Positions 1-7,587 are shown, numbered from the stretch's first letter. The stretch is DNA of 7,587 nucleotides from an uncultured Clostridia bacterium (GCA_947174455.1 CAMWIZ010000035.1:1-7587), one strand, 5' to 3'. The notes: generated by a model not told the origin, from the sequence alone. Translations and numbers: made by a program.

Positions 1-11
1 CTTTAGAAAGG

Positions 12-56
12 AGTTTGTCGGCAGACAAAAGGCTTTGCCTTTGGAAACCACAAACT
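12..56. repeat. Nested inverted-repeat (structured) element downstream of addA
   Basis: An outer 7-bp perfect stem pairs AGTTTGT (12-18) with ACAAACT (50-56). Inside it a perfect 6-bp hairpin AAAGGC-TTT-GCCTTT spans 28-42. An alternative perfect 6-bp hairpin TTTGTC-GGCA-GACAAA (14-29) competes with both. No T-run follows on either strand, so it is not a classical intrinsic terminator of addA. It looks like a small dispersed palindromic element (REP- or MITE-like) or a structured 3' RNA end; which one cannot be told from a single copy. Confidence 0.5.
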
Positions 57-74
57 AAAATGCTGTGATTATGA

Positions 75-89
75 GTAATTCCTAATTAC
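75..89. repeat. AT-rich perfect palindrome just behind the addA stop
   Basis: GTAATT-CCT-AATTAC is a perfect 6-bp inverted repeat with a 3-nt loop, beginning 3 bp from the addA stop codon. On the addA sense strand it reads GTAATTAGGAATTAC. The stem is A/T-dominated and weak and no T-run follows, so it is a poor terminator. It may be a single or degenerate unit of an AATTAGG-type short repeat, but only one unit is present here. Confidence 0.4.
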
Positions 90-92
90 AAA

Positions 93-3000
93 TTAACTTA
101 GTACTACGGCACTTTCACCAAGGCGGAAAGAATATATCAAACATTCCTTTACAGGAAGTCCGGTTGTCTGCTCAATGGCAAGCTTATACAGTTCAAGCTG
201 CCTCGCATATTTTGCGGTTAGCTCGTCTATTTCCTTTGCATAATCGGTTTTATAGTCGACAATAACTATTTCGCCGTTTTCCTCAAACAGGCAGTCAACA
301 GCACCCTGCAAAATAATCTTCTCCTCACTGTAGGGAAATTCAAGATGAGGATTAGCAACGCTTGCGGGAATTTCAACAGTAAACCTGTACTCACGTTCTA
401 CACTGTCAGCGGAAATCATTCTTGACATAAGTTCTGAATTAATAAAAGCATCTACCCTTTCCATATCAACAGACTTCGCCTGCTCCTCGGTAAGAAACCC
501 TTTGTTCACAAGTACTTCAAGCTCCGCATGTGCATTTTCCATAACTCGACCAAAGTCACAGTATTGTGCAAAAAGGTGCATTGCCGTTCCTCTCTCAGCA
601 CCTGTCAGGCCATCCTTCTTCATAAAGTCGGGCATACTTAGATGAACGAACTCGGCCATGCTATCCTTATGTGTCAATGCGGAAGCCGTTACTTTTACGG
701 GTATTTCTGTTATTTTCTTATATTCATACTCAACGTCAAGCCTTGCATTGATAGTACGGAGAATTTCGTTTACACAATCCTCCTGCTCTGCGGCTGAGAT
801 TACCTCAAGACTATCAGCTTCAACAGAATCACTGTTTTCCACCGAAAAATTCTCGGTGGAATCATATTCACAAAGCTCATCGGTTACAACAATATCCCAA
901 TTCGGAGTTTTCTCATGACTTATGTCACCAACATAACCCGATATATTCCTAAGCAGTGAACCACACGGATGTACAAGCAGGCAATAGGTTATCCAGTCCG
1001 CCATACACGACGCACCGCTTACGGTATAGGGTGAAACCCTGACGTCATATGAGAGTTTTTTTGCCGCTGTCGTCAGATACTTTTCCGTATTTGGAACAGA
1101 AGCGACAAGTATAAGACGCTCCCTTGCACGTGTCATGGCAACATACAAAACTCTGAGTTCCTCTGACATTTCATTCCTCTTTATTTCAAGAGAAACTGCA
1201 TTCCTCGGCATAGTGGTATATCGGCAAAGATTTCTGTCGTCCTTTCGCCTTACTCCCAAGCCAAGCTCATTGTGCAAAAGCACCTCGTTTGTAGTATCGG
1301 TATTGATTTTTCTTGAAAGATTAGCAACAATACAGAACGGATACTCCAATCCCTTTGACTTGTGAATAGTCATAATGCTGACTGAGTTGCCGTTTGCGTC
1401 ACTCTGTCTGCTTGCTGCAGGGAGGTCGCAGTTATTCTCTTTCATTCTGTCAAGAAATTTTACAAATCCACTTAATCCCCTGTAGCCCGACTGCTCATAA
1501 TTCTTTGCGTACTGTAAAAGCAGTCTTAAGTTTCTCCTCTTAAAGTCGCCGTCCTCGGACGCATAAACCATATCGGGGTATGCAGTTTGCTCATAAATCC
1601 TGTTAAGCATTTCATCTGCCGACACAGCGGTGGAAAGTATGCGAAGCTTTGACAATTCTTCGGTAAAATGTAGTGTTTTTTCGTTGCCTTTTCTATTCTC
1701 ATTGAGCAAAAGTGAATACAAGCTTCCATGCTGCATATCTACTCTGTACTGTGCAAGCTCCTCTGCGGTAAATCCGTAAATAGGACTAAGCAGTACCGCC
1801 GCAAGTGGAATATCCTGAATCGGGTTATCAATTATTCTCAGCAGTGACAGAATTACCTGAACCTCGTGAGCCTCAAAAAAGCTTTCACTTATTTCACTGT
1901 AGGACGGTATACCAAGTCTTGCAAGCTCCTGCACAAAGGTTTGACCGTGAGCCCTTGCACCTCTTAGAAGTATGCAGAAGTCCCCGAAACAGGGCTTACG
2001 CTTACCCTGCTTGTCTGTTACCTCCTCTGTTTCCATCATGCGGTAAATCATTTTACCTATGTAGCGAGCCTCCTCAATATCCTTGTCCCCCGTGTCGGAG
2101 TTTGACAAACCGAGCAAATGAAACGAAACAGCGTTTTTTCCGTCATCATCGTATGACGCACCTGTTACAAGTTCTTCTTCACCCGTATAATCTATATCAC
2201 CGACATCTGTTGACATTAGGTTTTTGAACACAAAGTTTACACCCTGTGTCACCCCGTGCCTGCTGCGAAAGTTTTTATCTAAAATAATTTTTGCAGGATA
2301 AACCTCGTTATTAGGATTATAAAGTCCGCAACAGTCCTTTCTTTCAATAAAAATTTCGGGCATAGCCTGTCTGAACCGATAGATGCTCTGCTTTACATCA
2401 CCGACAACAAACAGCTTTCTGTCGTTATCGCTTACGGCTTTAAAAATAGTATCCTGTATCTTGTTTGCGTCCTGATACTCGTCAACCATTACGTAATCAA
2501 AACGGTTTGAAACCTCTTTTGCTGTTTCTGTAGGTACAACACCGTTTGATGTATTTTTTACAAGCAACTGCAAGGTCCAATGCTCCAAGTCGGAAAAATC
2601 TGCAATCGAACGCTCCTTTTTCATTCTGTCGTACTCATCACTGAACATAAGCATTATTTCAAAAAGCTTCCCCACAACAGGTGCAAGCTCCGCTATATCC
2701 TCTGTACATTCTTTGTCACTTCTGAAAAAAAGGCCCTGAATTTCCTTTATTGTTTCCTTTACAATATCTCTGAAGCCTGCAACAGCAATCTTAGTTTCGT
2801 TATCCGCATAGCCTTTGGGAGCAGACAAACGTCCTGCATTGAATGTACCCAAGCAATGAATAATACCGTCCCAATCCTTTTCCTCTATACGCTTTAACAG
2901 CAAATCTATAAAAATACCGTCATCAACTATGAGCTGTCCGAACTTTGAATCACGCAAAACAGGTTCATTGTTAAGCTGCTCTATGCTGCGTTCATTTAAC

Positions 3001-3683
3001 GACTTAATAAACAAAACCGACATTCTTGCACGTTCTATAACAACCTTTCCCCAGTACGTCTGTGCAGCGGTAAGATTTGGGTTGTACATAGCCGATTTTT
3101 CTTTTATCCAATCATCGGGAAATGGGTGGGAACGAAGAAAATCATACAATCTTAAAACAACGTCCTGTAAGATTTTATCGTCACGAACAGACGAGAAAAC
3201 CTCCACTGTATTATCAAAAATCAGGTCATTTTCGGAATACTTCCGCTCAAGAACCGCATCTATAGCAGCTTGCTTTATTATTGTAAGTTCCTGTTCCTCC
3301 GCTATTCTGAAATCGGCAGGTATGTCAAGAGTATAGAAGTACTCTCTGGCTAGTTCGCTGCAAAAGCTGTGAATTGTGCTTATTGACGCCCTGCCCAAGA
3401 GAAGCTGCTGTCTGTGGAGATTCTCGTTAAACGGGTCTTTTGCTAAAAGCTCGTCCAGTCTTGCTGCAATTCTATCACGCATTTCCCCTGCGGCTGCTCT
3501 GGTGTATGTCACAACAAGCAGCCTGTCAGCATCAACGGGGTTTTCAGAATCGGTTATCATATCAATAACACGCTCAACAAGCACAGCGGTTTTTCCCGAA
3601 CCTGCCGCCGCAGAAACAAGAACCGCACCGTTTCTTGCATTTATTGCGTTAAGCTGGTTTTGTGTCCACTTTACATCAGCCAT
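93..3683 (-). CDS. addA: AddA, helicase-nuclease subunit of the AddAB double-strand break resection complex
   Basis: AddA (1196 aa) is the ATP-driven 3'-5' helicase and nuclease subunit that, with AddB, processes broken DNA ends for RecA. The motifs of a UvrD/RecB-type SF1A helicase appear in order: Q-motif region WTQNQ (6-10), Walker A AAAGSGKT (25-32, Lys31), motif Ia around TYTRAAA (59-65), STIHSFC (102-108), Walker B/motif II VDEYQD (400-405), motif III GDVKQSIYRFR (428-438), motif IV NFRSR (471-475), motif V TIHKSKGLE (about 772-780) and motif VI YVAMTRAR (847-854). An acidic linker follows, then a RecB-family nuclease with GTAMH (His1036), Asp1130, VDYKTD (1142-1147, Asp1143 and Lys1145) and QLELY (Gln1162, Tyr1166). 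Length is close to Bacillus subtilis AddA (about 1230 aa). The ATG start at 3683 has a strong Shine-Dalgarno and a family-typical N-terminus. It overlaps the addB end by 8 bp, implying one operon. No frameshift or missing catalytic residue is seen. RecB or PcrA is excluded by the AddB partner and the fused nuclease domain. Confidence 0.97.
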   Translation of the reverse strand: MADVKWTQNQLNAINARNGAVLVSAAAGSGKTAVLVERVIDMITDSENPVDADRLLVVTYTRAAAGEMRDRIAARLDELLAKDPFNENLHRQQLLLGRASISTIHSFCSELAREYFYTLDIPADFRIAEEQELTIIKQAAIDAVLERKYSENDLIFDNTVEVFSSVRDDKILQDVVLRLYDFLRSHPFPDDWIKEKSAMYNPNLTAAQTYWGKVVIERARMSVLFIKSLNERSIEQLNNEPVLRDSKFGQLIVDDGIFIDLLLKRIEEKDWDGIIHCLGTFNAGRLSAPKGYADNETKIAVAGFRDIVKETIKEIQGLFFRSDKECTEDIAELAPVVGKLFEIMLMFSDEYDRMKKERSIADFSDLEHWTLQLLVKNTSNGVVPTETAKEVSNRFDYVMVDEYQDANKIQDTIFKAVSDNDRKLFVVGDVKQSIYRFRQAMPEIFIERKDCCGLYNPNNEVYPAKIILDKNFRSRHGVTQGVNFVFKNLMSTDVGDIDYTGEEELVTGASYDDDGKNAVSFHLLGLSNSDTGDKDIEEARYIGKMIYRMMETEEVTDKQGKRKPCFGDFCILLRGARAHGQTFVQELARLGIPSYSEISESFFEAHEVQVILSLLRIIDNPIQDIPLAAVLLSPIYGFTAEELAQYRVDMQHGSLYSLLLNENRKGNEKTLHFTEELSKLRILSTAVSADEMLNRIYEQTAYPDMVYASEDGDFKRRNLRLLLQYAKNYEQSGYRGLSGFVKFLDRMKENNCDLPAASRQSDANGNSVSIMTIHKSKGLEYPFCIVANLSRKINTDTTNEVLLHNELGLGVRRKDDRNLCRYTTMPRNAVSLEIKRNEMSEELRVLYVAMTRARERLILVASVPNTEKYLTTAAKKLSYDVRVSPYTVSGASCMADWITYCLLVHPCGSLLRNISGYVGDISHEKTPNWDIVVTDELCEYDSTENFSVENSDSVEADSLEVISAAEQEDCVNEILRTINARLDVEYEYKKITEIPVKVTASALTHKDSMAEFVHLSMPDFMKKDGLTGAERGTAMHLFAQYCDFGRVMENAHAELEVLVNKGFLTEEQAKSVDMERVDAFINSELMSRMISADSVEREYRFTVEIPASVANPHLEFPYSEEKIILQGAVDCLFEENGEIVIVDYKTDYAKEIDELTAKYARQLELYKLAIEQTTGLPVKECLIYSFRLGESAVVLS

Positions 3684-6600
3684 TGTTCTCCCCCTCCTTT
3701 TTGCTGTGTTCCTGCTCTAATTGGTCTACCACATTGTCATGTTCCCACTTATATACCTTTTGACACTTATCGTTTTCAGTATGACCGCAAACAGAACTGT
3801 ACGCACAGAACTTGCAGGCATCGTATGATTCCTTAACAGGTACGGCGGCAATGTTGCCTTTGTCAAGCCCCGTACTCATATCCTTAATTTTTTGTTCTAC
3901 CTTATCAAAAACCATATCAAGCTGAAGCTTTGACACCATGTGTTTTGCGGAGTTTTTGTCAAATGTACCCGATTTTGTCTGTTTTATCGGGATAAATCTG
4001 CCCGACAAATTCTCCTCCATGCCACGCAGAATTTGCTCCTCATCAAGGAACAATCCGCTCATTTTTAGCTTTTTGTCATGCTCTATAATAATTTCGTCCT
4101 GCGTGGCATTTGGCTCAACCGTAACCGACACAACTGTGGAGGGCATATAGAGTATTCCGCCGGGATAAATGTTATCACCGTAACGCTCAGCACCGTTTTG
4201 CCTTACTGCTGACAAATATATGAGCATCTGCATATTTAAACCGTAAAGAACATCGGAAAGCTTAAATTCCTTACTGCCTGTTTTATAGTCAACTATCCTG
4301 ATATAGCTTGCAAGCTTTGTTTTCATTAAGTCTACTCTGTCTATACTTCCCACAATCTCAATATTGTTGCCGTTCTCGTCCGTTAAAGAATAAGCACCTA
4401 TGTCGGCATTAGTCCCACCTATGGCAAGTTCAAAATCAACCGGCTTAAACTCGGACTGTGCAAGCTCCTCGCTAATGTGACCGATAAGACTTTGAGTGCT
4501 TTTCCTAAGACGGTAGTAAAGGTGTATAAAGCGTTCGCTTTTGTCATCCTCACCGCCTAAAAATTCCTCAACATACTTTTGCAGAAGTATGTCCAAAAGC
4601 TCCCCCAACTGCTCGTCACTCAAACGTACAATACTATTTTCGTGATAATATTTAAATACATTTTCAAGCAAATAATGCACTAAGCTGCCGTACTCCAACG
4701 CACCAAGCTCGGCACGTCTGCGTTCCTTTAATTTAAGACCGTATGTACAAAAATACATAAAGCGGCACATATAATATTTTTCTATTTGAGATGCCGACAA
4801 TCTTTTATTACTGCCAAAAAGCGACTCTGCAACACTGCTGTTGTTTATGGCAAAGTCACTTTTGTTTACAACTCTTTCAAGTGCCTCCATGCGTGACGAA
4901 TACTCAGGTTTGCCGCTGAAATAAAGCTTCAATGCTCTGCTTAGCGTACTGTCCTGTCTGTAAAGCCTTGCACAGCATTCAAAGGCTGTACGCTGTGAAC
5001 GTATTCTGTCTATAACGTCTGAATCAGTCGAGGAAACACTGTCGGCGTTTGGCAAAATCCGCTTAACGTCGGTCATAATTGATGACGGTGCAATGGTCGT
5101 ACCGTTTAGGTCTTTGCGGTAATAAGAAACATACAGCCGATTTTTAGGAGCAGAAACAGCGGTGTAAACAAGGTATTTTTCCTGCAAAAAAAGCTCGGCA
5201 ACCGCATCATATACGGGAAGCTCCATCGTGATAAGACTCCGTCTTTCAGCATCATTGAAAATTCCGCCTGCAACAGGTGTGTGTGGAAACTCACCGTTCA
5301 CAGCACCTATAACGAAAACCGCATAAGGTGAGGAAAATCGCATACTGTTTGCCGTACCGATAATTACTTGATCAAGCGTCTGCGGAATGTCTGAAATATC
5401 TACAGAACGAACCATAAGCTTAAACAGTTCATAATAGCGTTTGAGCGAAACACGCCTCTCACCTATTGACAGCACAAGCTTATTGAGAATATCAGTAAGA
5501 ATATCCCACAAACGAACCTGCTGTGCCGCATAATCCGCAAAAGCTTCGTCTAAGGCAAGCTGCTTTAATTTTTCCGGGATTTTATAATCCAACAAAAGCT
5601 GATACAAGCCGGCTGATATAACGCTCGCACTGCTGTCCCTTACTGCGTTTGCAAACTTTATAAGAGGAGCCGCTACACACGCCCTTGTAAGGTTTATTTG
5701 TTCAAGCTTGCTCCTTGTTTCCCCCGTTTCGGCACTGCCGTAGCCGTTGGGATTTGCCGTAAAGGGCTGCAAAAACTGTCTGCCGTTTAAATTCCATATA
5801 TATGAATAGTTTTCAAGCTCCGCAATGCTTACATCGTCAAGCGAAAGTAATCCACACTTTGCAATATCAAAAAGTTTTTCCGCATTTGAAGGGTTTATTG
5901 TATATTCAAGTGCGGAAAGCACAAGTAAAAGCAATGGCTTGTTGTCAATAGGTTCAGGTTTTGACATAAAGTAGGGAATTTCATGATTCTCAAAAATCAC
6001 ATCAAGTATTCCCCTGTATTTATCGCTGTTTCTGGTAACAACCGCTATATCCTTATATCTGCACGTACCGCTTAAAACAAGACGATTAATTTGCTCAGCG
6101 GTATAAGAGCATTCTTCAAAGATATCATCGGCGGCACACAAAGTAACATCGCTTGTACCAACATCGGATACCTTAGCATCAAGACGGTATATTCCATTTT
6201 CAACAGCCGAAACCGCAGGGGACATAAAACGGTGATTTTCCATAAGCTTAACAGGCGAGGCAACTTTCACATGAAGCCTGTTTGCACTTGCGGTAATTCT
6301 TTTTTTGGTGCGGTTTACCGTAAAGAAAAGCTCGTCCTCTCGCTCGCAGTCCATGCAAAGCGTTATGTAAAAATCCTGTGACTGCTCTAAAATCAGGTCG
6401 AGAATTTTTTGCTCTTGGGCGGTAAATCCACTAAATCCGTCCACTGCAACCGTGTAACCGTCAAAGAAACGGACCTCTGCAAGTCTTTTTTCAAGTCTTG
6501 CGTTATTATCAAGAGGGTCTATGTAGCTTTTTTCTATATGTGCATTATAAACATCAGTGATAAGCGCAGCCTCGGTCAGCTTTTTTGACAAATCGGTACC

Positions 6601-7035
6601 ACGGGTGCTTTTTGCCTTTTCACGCAAGGCGTCCGTACTTATTCCGCAGGTTTTAAACTCCTTTACCGCACTGAGCATTATGTCCGCAAGCTGGGGTTTA
6701 ACAGCCTGCTGTTTGTATATTTCCAAGCGGTCAATGCAGTCCTCCAGTGCAAGCGACATCATAACCTTACGCACACCCTCATCAATGGGAGTTCCCGATA
6801 TCGTGCCTGTTTCCCTCATAACCATGTCATACAGTCGGGTAAATGACATAACGTTAACATTACGGCAAAGCTTTGCACCAAGCAGCTTTAAGAAAGCGGT
6901 TTCACTTTCAAAGCTGCTCTGTTCGGGAATAAGATACAAAAGCTTTTTGTTATTCTTTTTTGCCAGTTCAACCAAAACATTCTGCACATATGCGGTCTTG
7001 CCCGTACCACTTCTGCCCTGAACCAAATGAAGCAT
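3676..7035 (-). CDS. addB: AddB, Fe-S nuclease subunit of the AddAB complex
   Basis: AddB (1119 aa; B. subtilis AddB is about 1166) is the partner of AddA. In studied homologues it is a helicase-like protein that does not drive unwinding but takes part in Chi recognition, and its C-terminal nuclease cuts the 5' strand. The N-terminus MLHLVQGRSGTGKT holds Walker A (G7-T14, Lys13). The downstream SF1 motifs are degenerate, as expected for this family. The C-terminal RecB-type nuclease shows GSLVH (His787), SIDRVD (Asp899), VDYKTG (Asp916, Lys918) and QMLIY (Gln936, Tyr940). The cysteines expected to ligate the 4Fe-4S cluster are present: Cys757 in YYMCRF, then Cys1074, Cys1077 and Cys1083 in the C-x2-C-x5-C pattern ACKFCAYSSVC. 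An extra Cys763 lies near the first ligand. The ATG at 7035 has a purine-rich ribosome binding site 7 nt upstream. It is transcribed just upstream of addA. Confidence 0.96.
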   Translation of the reverse strand: MLHLVQGRSGTGKTAYVQNVLVELAKKNNKKLLYLIPEQSSFESETAFLKLLGAKLCRNVNVMSFTRLYDMVMRETGTISGTPIDEGVRKVMMSLALEDCIDRLEIYKQQAVKPQLADIMLSAVKEFKTCGISTDALREKAKSTRGTDLSKKLTEAALITDVYNAHIEKSYIDPLDNNARLEKRLAEVRFFDGYTVAVDGFSGFTAQEQKILDLILEQSQDFYITLCMDCEREDELFFTVNRTKKRITASANRLHVKVASPVKLMENHRFMSPAVSAVENGIYRLDAKVSDVGTSDVTLCAADDIFEECSYTAEQINRLVLSGTCRYKDIAVVTRNSDKYRGILDVIFENHEIPYFMSKPEPIDNKPLLLLVLSALEYTINPSNAEKLFDIAKCGLLSLDDVSIAELENYSYIWNLNGRQFLQPFTANPNGYGSAETGETRSKLEQINLTRACVAAPLIKFANAVRDSSASVISAGLYQLLLDYKIPEKLKQLALDEAFADYAAQQVRLWDILTDILNKLVLSIGERRVSLKRYYELFKLMVRSVDISDIPQTLDQVIIGTANSMRFSSPYAVFVIGAVNGEFPHTPVAGGIFNDAERRSLITMELPVYDAVAELFLQEKYLVYTAVSAPKNRLYVSYYRKDLNGTTIAPSSIMTDVKRILPNADSVSSTDSDVIDRIRSQRTAFECCARLYRQDSTLSRALKLYFSGKPEYSSRMEALERVVNKSDFAINNSSVAESLFGSNKRLSASQIEKYYMCRFMYFCTYGLKLKERRRAELGALEYGSLVHYLLENVFKYYHENSIVRLSDEQLGELLDILLQKYVEEFLGGEDDKSERFIHLYYRLRKSTQSLIGHISEELAQSEFKPVDFELAIGGTNADIGAYSLTDENGNNIEIVGSIDRVDLMKTKLASYIRIVDYKTGSKEFKLSDVLYGLNMQMLIYLSAVRQNGAERYGDNIYPGGILYMPSTVVSVTVEPNATQDEIIIEHDKKLKMSGLFLDEEQILRGMEENLSGRFIPIKQTKSGTFDKNSAKHMVSKLQLDMVFDKVEQKIKDMSTGLDKGNIAAVPVKESYDACKFCAYSSVCGHTENDKCQKVYKWEHDNVVDQLEQEHSKKEGENNG
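3693..3698 (-). promoter_or_regulatory. Ribosome binding site of addA, inside the addB coding end
   Basis: On the minus strand AGGAGG lies 9 nt before the addA ATG, within a longer purine run AAAAAGGAGGGGGAG. The same bases encode the Lys-Lys-Glu-Gly-Glu near the AddB C-terminus. The stop of addB falls inside the shared ATGGCTGA, so ribosomes finishing addB are placed on the addA start. This supports the chosen ATG and suggests translational coupling, which would help keep the two subunits in balance. Confidence 0.85.
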
Positions 7036-7109
7036 ACATATGCCCCCTTTTTTATTTGATATTCTGTTTATGAAAATTTAGGAACACATAAAACAGTACT
7101 CATTTAATA
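7036..7109 (-). other. spoIIR-addB intergenic gap without terminator
   Basis: This 74-bp AT-rich gap holds the addB ribosome binding site near its end. I find no GC-rich hairpin followed by a T-run that could end spoIIR transcription, and no convincing -35/-10 pair. The best -10-like hexamer, CATAAA, lacks a good -35 partner. Read-through from spoIIR into addB is therefore possible, but an unrecognised weak promoter cannot be ruled out by eye. Confidence 0.5.
7043..7051 (-). promoter_or_regulatory. Ribosome binding site of addB
   Basis: The minus strand reads AAAAGGGGG, ending 7 nt before the addB ATG. It is G-rich rather than the canonical AGGAGG but well spaced. A second ATG lies 4 nt upstream of the chosen one but is out of frame, so the start at 7035, which gives the family N-terminus MLHLVQGRSGTGKT, is preferred. 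Confidence 0.65.
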
Positions 7110-7587
7110 CTACCCATTTACGTACTCCATTAAATTCTGATACAGCTCGTACACCTTGAATTTGTAAGTATATCCACTGTTTGTAACCAAATCTGTTTGC
7201 TCGTCATTCAGAACATCGGAAATATCCGCCGTATTTTCACACGCACTTACACAGATTGGCGGAAACATCACACACCACCAATTATGCCCTGCACCCTCGC
7301 CTATAGTAAGTCTGACGGCATCGTAATTTCCCGCCGGGAGGGTAATATCATCATATGTTCTGTTTTCAAAATACATATTAACTATTTCGCCATGTACCTG
7401 ATAGTCGTATCCTTGTCTATTGACCTCATTTTGTGCTACAGAAATAATTCTCTGCAAGCTTTCTTGTGCTATTTTCTCCGCTTCTTCCTTGTTTTGTGCC
7501 GTGTTGTACATATTGTAGCACAACTGCTGTACACAATCACGGACATCTAATTTTAAATTTTGGTCTTCTTCACTATCGGAGGTAGCA
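7110..7587 (-). CDS. spoIIR: Stage II sporulation protein R (SpoIIR), 3' part; 5' end lies outside the window
   Basis: 158 codons plus a TAG stop are visible; the frame stays open to the right edge, so the N-terminus with the expected signal peptide or membrane anchor is missing. The product matches SpoIIR, made in the forespore (under sigma-F in B. subtilis) and exported to the intermembrane space, where it activates the SpoIIGA protease to process pro-sigma-E in the mother cell. Hallmarks are the segment TSDSEEDQNLKLDVRD near the edge (family: SDS-x2-DQ-x-LKL-x-VRD), LPAGNYDAVRLTIGEG, and the very characteristic block NWWCVMFPPIC. The C-terminal tail ends KFKVYELYQNLMEYVNG. Five cysteines are visible (in DCV, LCY, WWC, PIC and SAC), compatible with disulfides in an exported protein, though this is inference. 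A TTG at 7523 is only an internal codon, because conserved SpoIIR residues continue upstream of it. The stop lies 74 bp before the addB start. Confidence 0.94.
   Translation of the reverse strand, partial: ATSDSEEDQNLKLDVRDCVQQLCYNMYNTAQNKEEAEKIAQESLQRIISVAQNEVNRQGYDYQVHGEIVNMYFENRTYDDITLPAGNYDAVRLTIGEGAGHNWWCVMFPPICVSACENTADISDVLNDEQTDLVTNSGYTYKFKVYELYQNLMEYVNG

Noticed and set aside
12..60. Intrinsic terminator for addA
   Set aside because: Hairpins are present but neither strand has a T-run directly after a GC-rich stem, so the classical pattern is not met.
658..3336. Plus-strand open frames inside addA (for example 658-918, 1805-2227, 2580-2897, 2929-3336)
   Set aside because: They lie antisense to a well-supported conserved gene, give low-complexity Ser/Leu/Cys-rich products with no recognisable motif, and have no convincing ribosome binding sites.
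3376..3720. Plus-strand open frame across the addA start and addB end
   Set aside because: It is antisense to the Walker A region of addA and the end of addB, and its Ser/Ala-rich product is what a reverse reading of the conserved sequence would give.
6300..6306. Seven-base A run on the coding strand in addB (and a seven-base T run in addA at 2725-2731) as possible slippage sites
   Set aside because: Both genes read through in one frame with conserved motifs on both sides, and single runs of this length are common in AT-rich DNA.
6091..7021. Plus- and minus-strand alternative frames within the 5' half of addB
   Set aside because: They overlap the intact addB frame, whose Walker A and family features support it; the alternatives have no motifs.
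7110..7523. A complete 137-residue protein starting at a TTG at 7523
   Set aside because: The same frame continues without a stop to the window edge, and the upstream residues (TSDSEEDQNLKLDVRD) are conserved SpoIIR sequence, so the TTG is an internal Leu codon of a longer truncated gene.
7197..7550. Plus-strand 117-residue open frame opposite spoIIR, rich in hydrophobic residues
   Set aside because: It is antisense to conserved SpoIIR codons; the hydrophobic look is a by-product of the complementary strand, and no ribosome binding site or family resemblance is seen.
1..7587. AGCGG (B. subtilis Chi) copies throughout the window
   Set aside because: A 5-mer is expected many times by chance on two strands in this length. 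The copies I saw occur on both strands without clear orientation bias, and the Chi sequence of this species is unknown.

Overview
The window carries three genes, all on the minus strand. In transcription order (right to left) they are the 3' part of spoIIR, then addB, then addA. The spoIIR fragment runs off the right edge. AddB and AddA are complete and intact, and together form the AddAB helicase-nuclease, the Firmicute counterpart of RecBCD. The complex resects double-strand DNA ends and hands a 3' single strand to RecA.

The DNA is moderately AT-rich. An AddAB-type enzyme with an iron-sulfur AddB, together with a sporulation gene, points to an endospore-forming (or spore-former-derived) Firmicute, probably a clostridium. 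Placement within the Ruminococcus/Oscillospiraceae group is a guess from sequence style, not shown by any marker here.

Layout: 1-92 is non-coding and holds a compact nested inverted-repeat element (12-56) and a small AT-rich perfect palindrome (75-89), directly behind the addA stop. Positions 93-3683 are addA. Positions 3676-7035 are addB, overlapping addA by 8 bp, with the addA ribosome binding site inside the last addB codons. Positions 7036-7109 are a 74-bp gap with the addB ribosome binding site but no recognisable terminator or strong promoter. Positions 7110-7587 are spoIIR, 5'-truncated by the window edge.

How they work together: AddA supplies the SF1A 3'-5' helicase motor and a RecB-family nuclease. 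AddB supplies a second nuclease stabilised by a four-cysteine Fe-S cluster and, in studied homologues, the Chi-recognition part. All expected catalytic residues are present in both. SpoIIR is unrelated to recombination; it is the forespore-to-mother-cell signal that triggers pro-sigma-E processing. Its position just upstream of addBA without an evident terminator raises, but does not prove, co-transcription.

I see no sign of a new multi-gene system. This is mostly ordinary core-genome content, and the least explained part is the structured 92 bp at the left edge.
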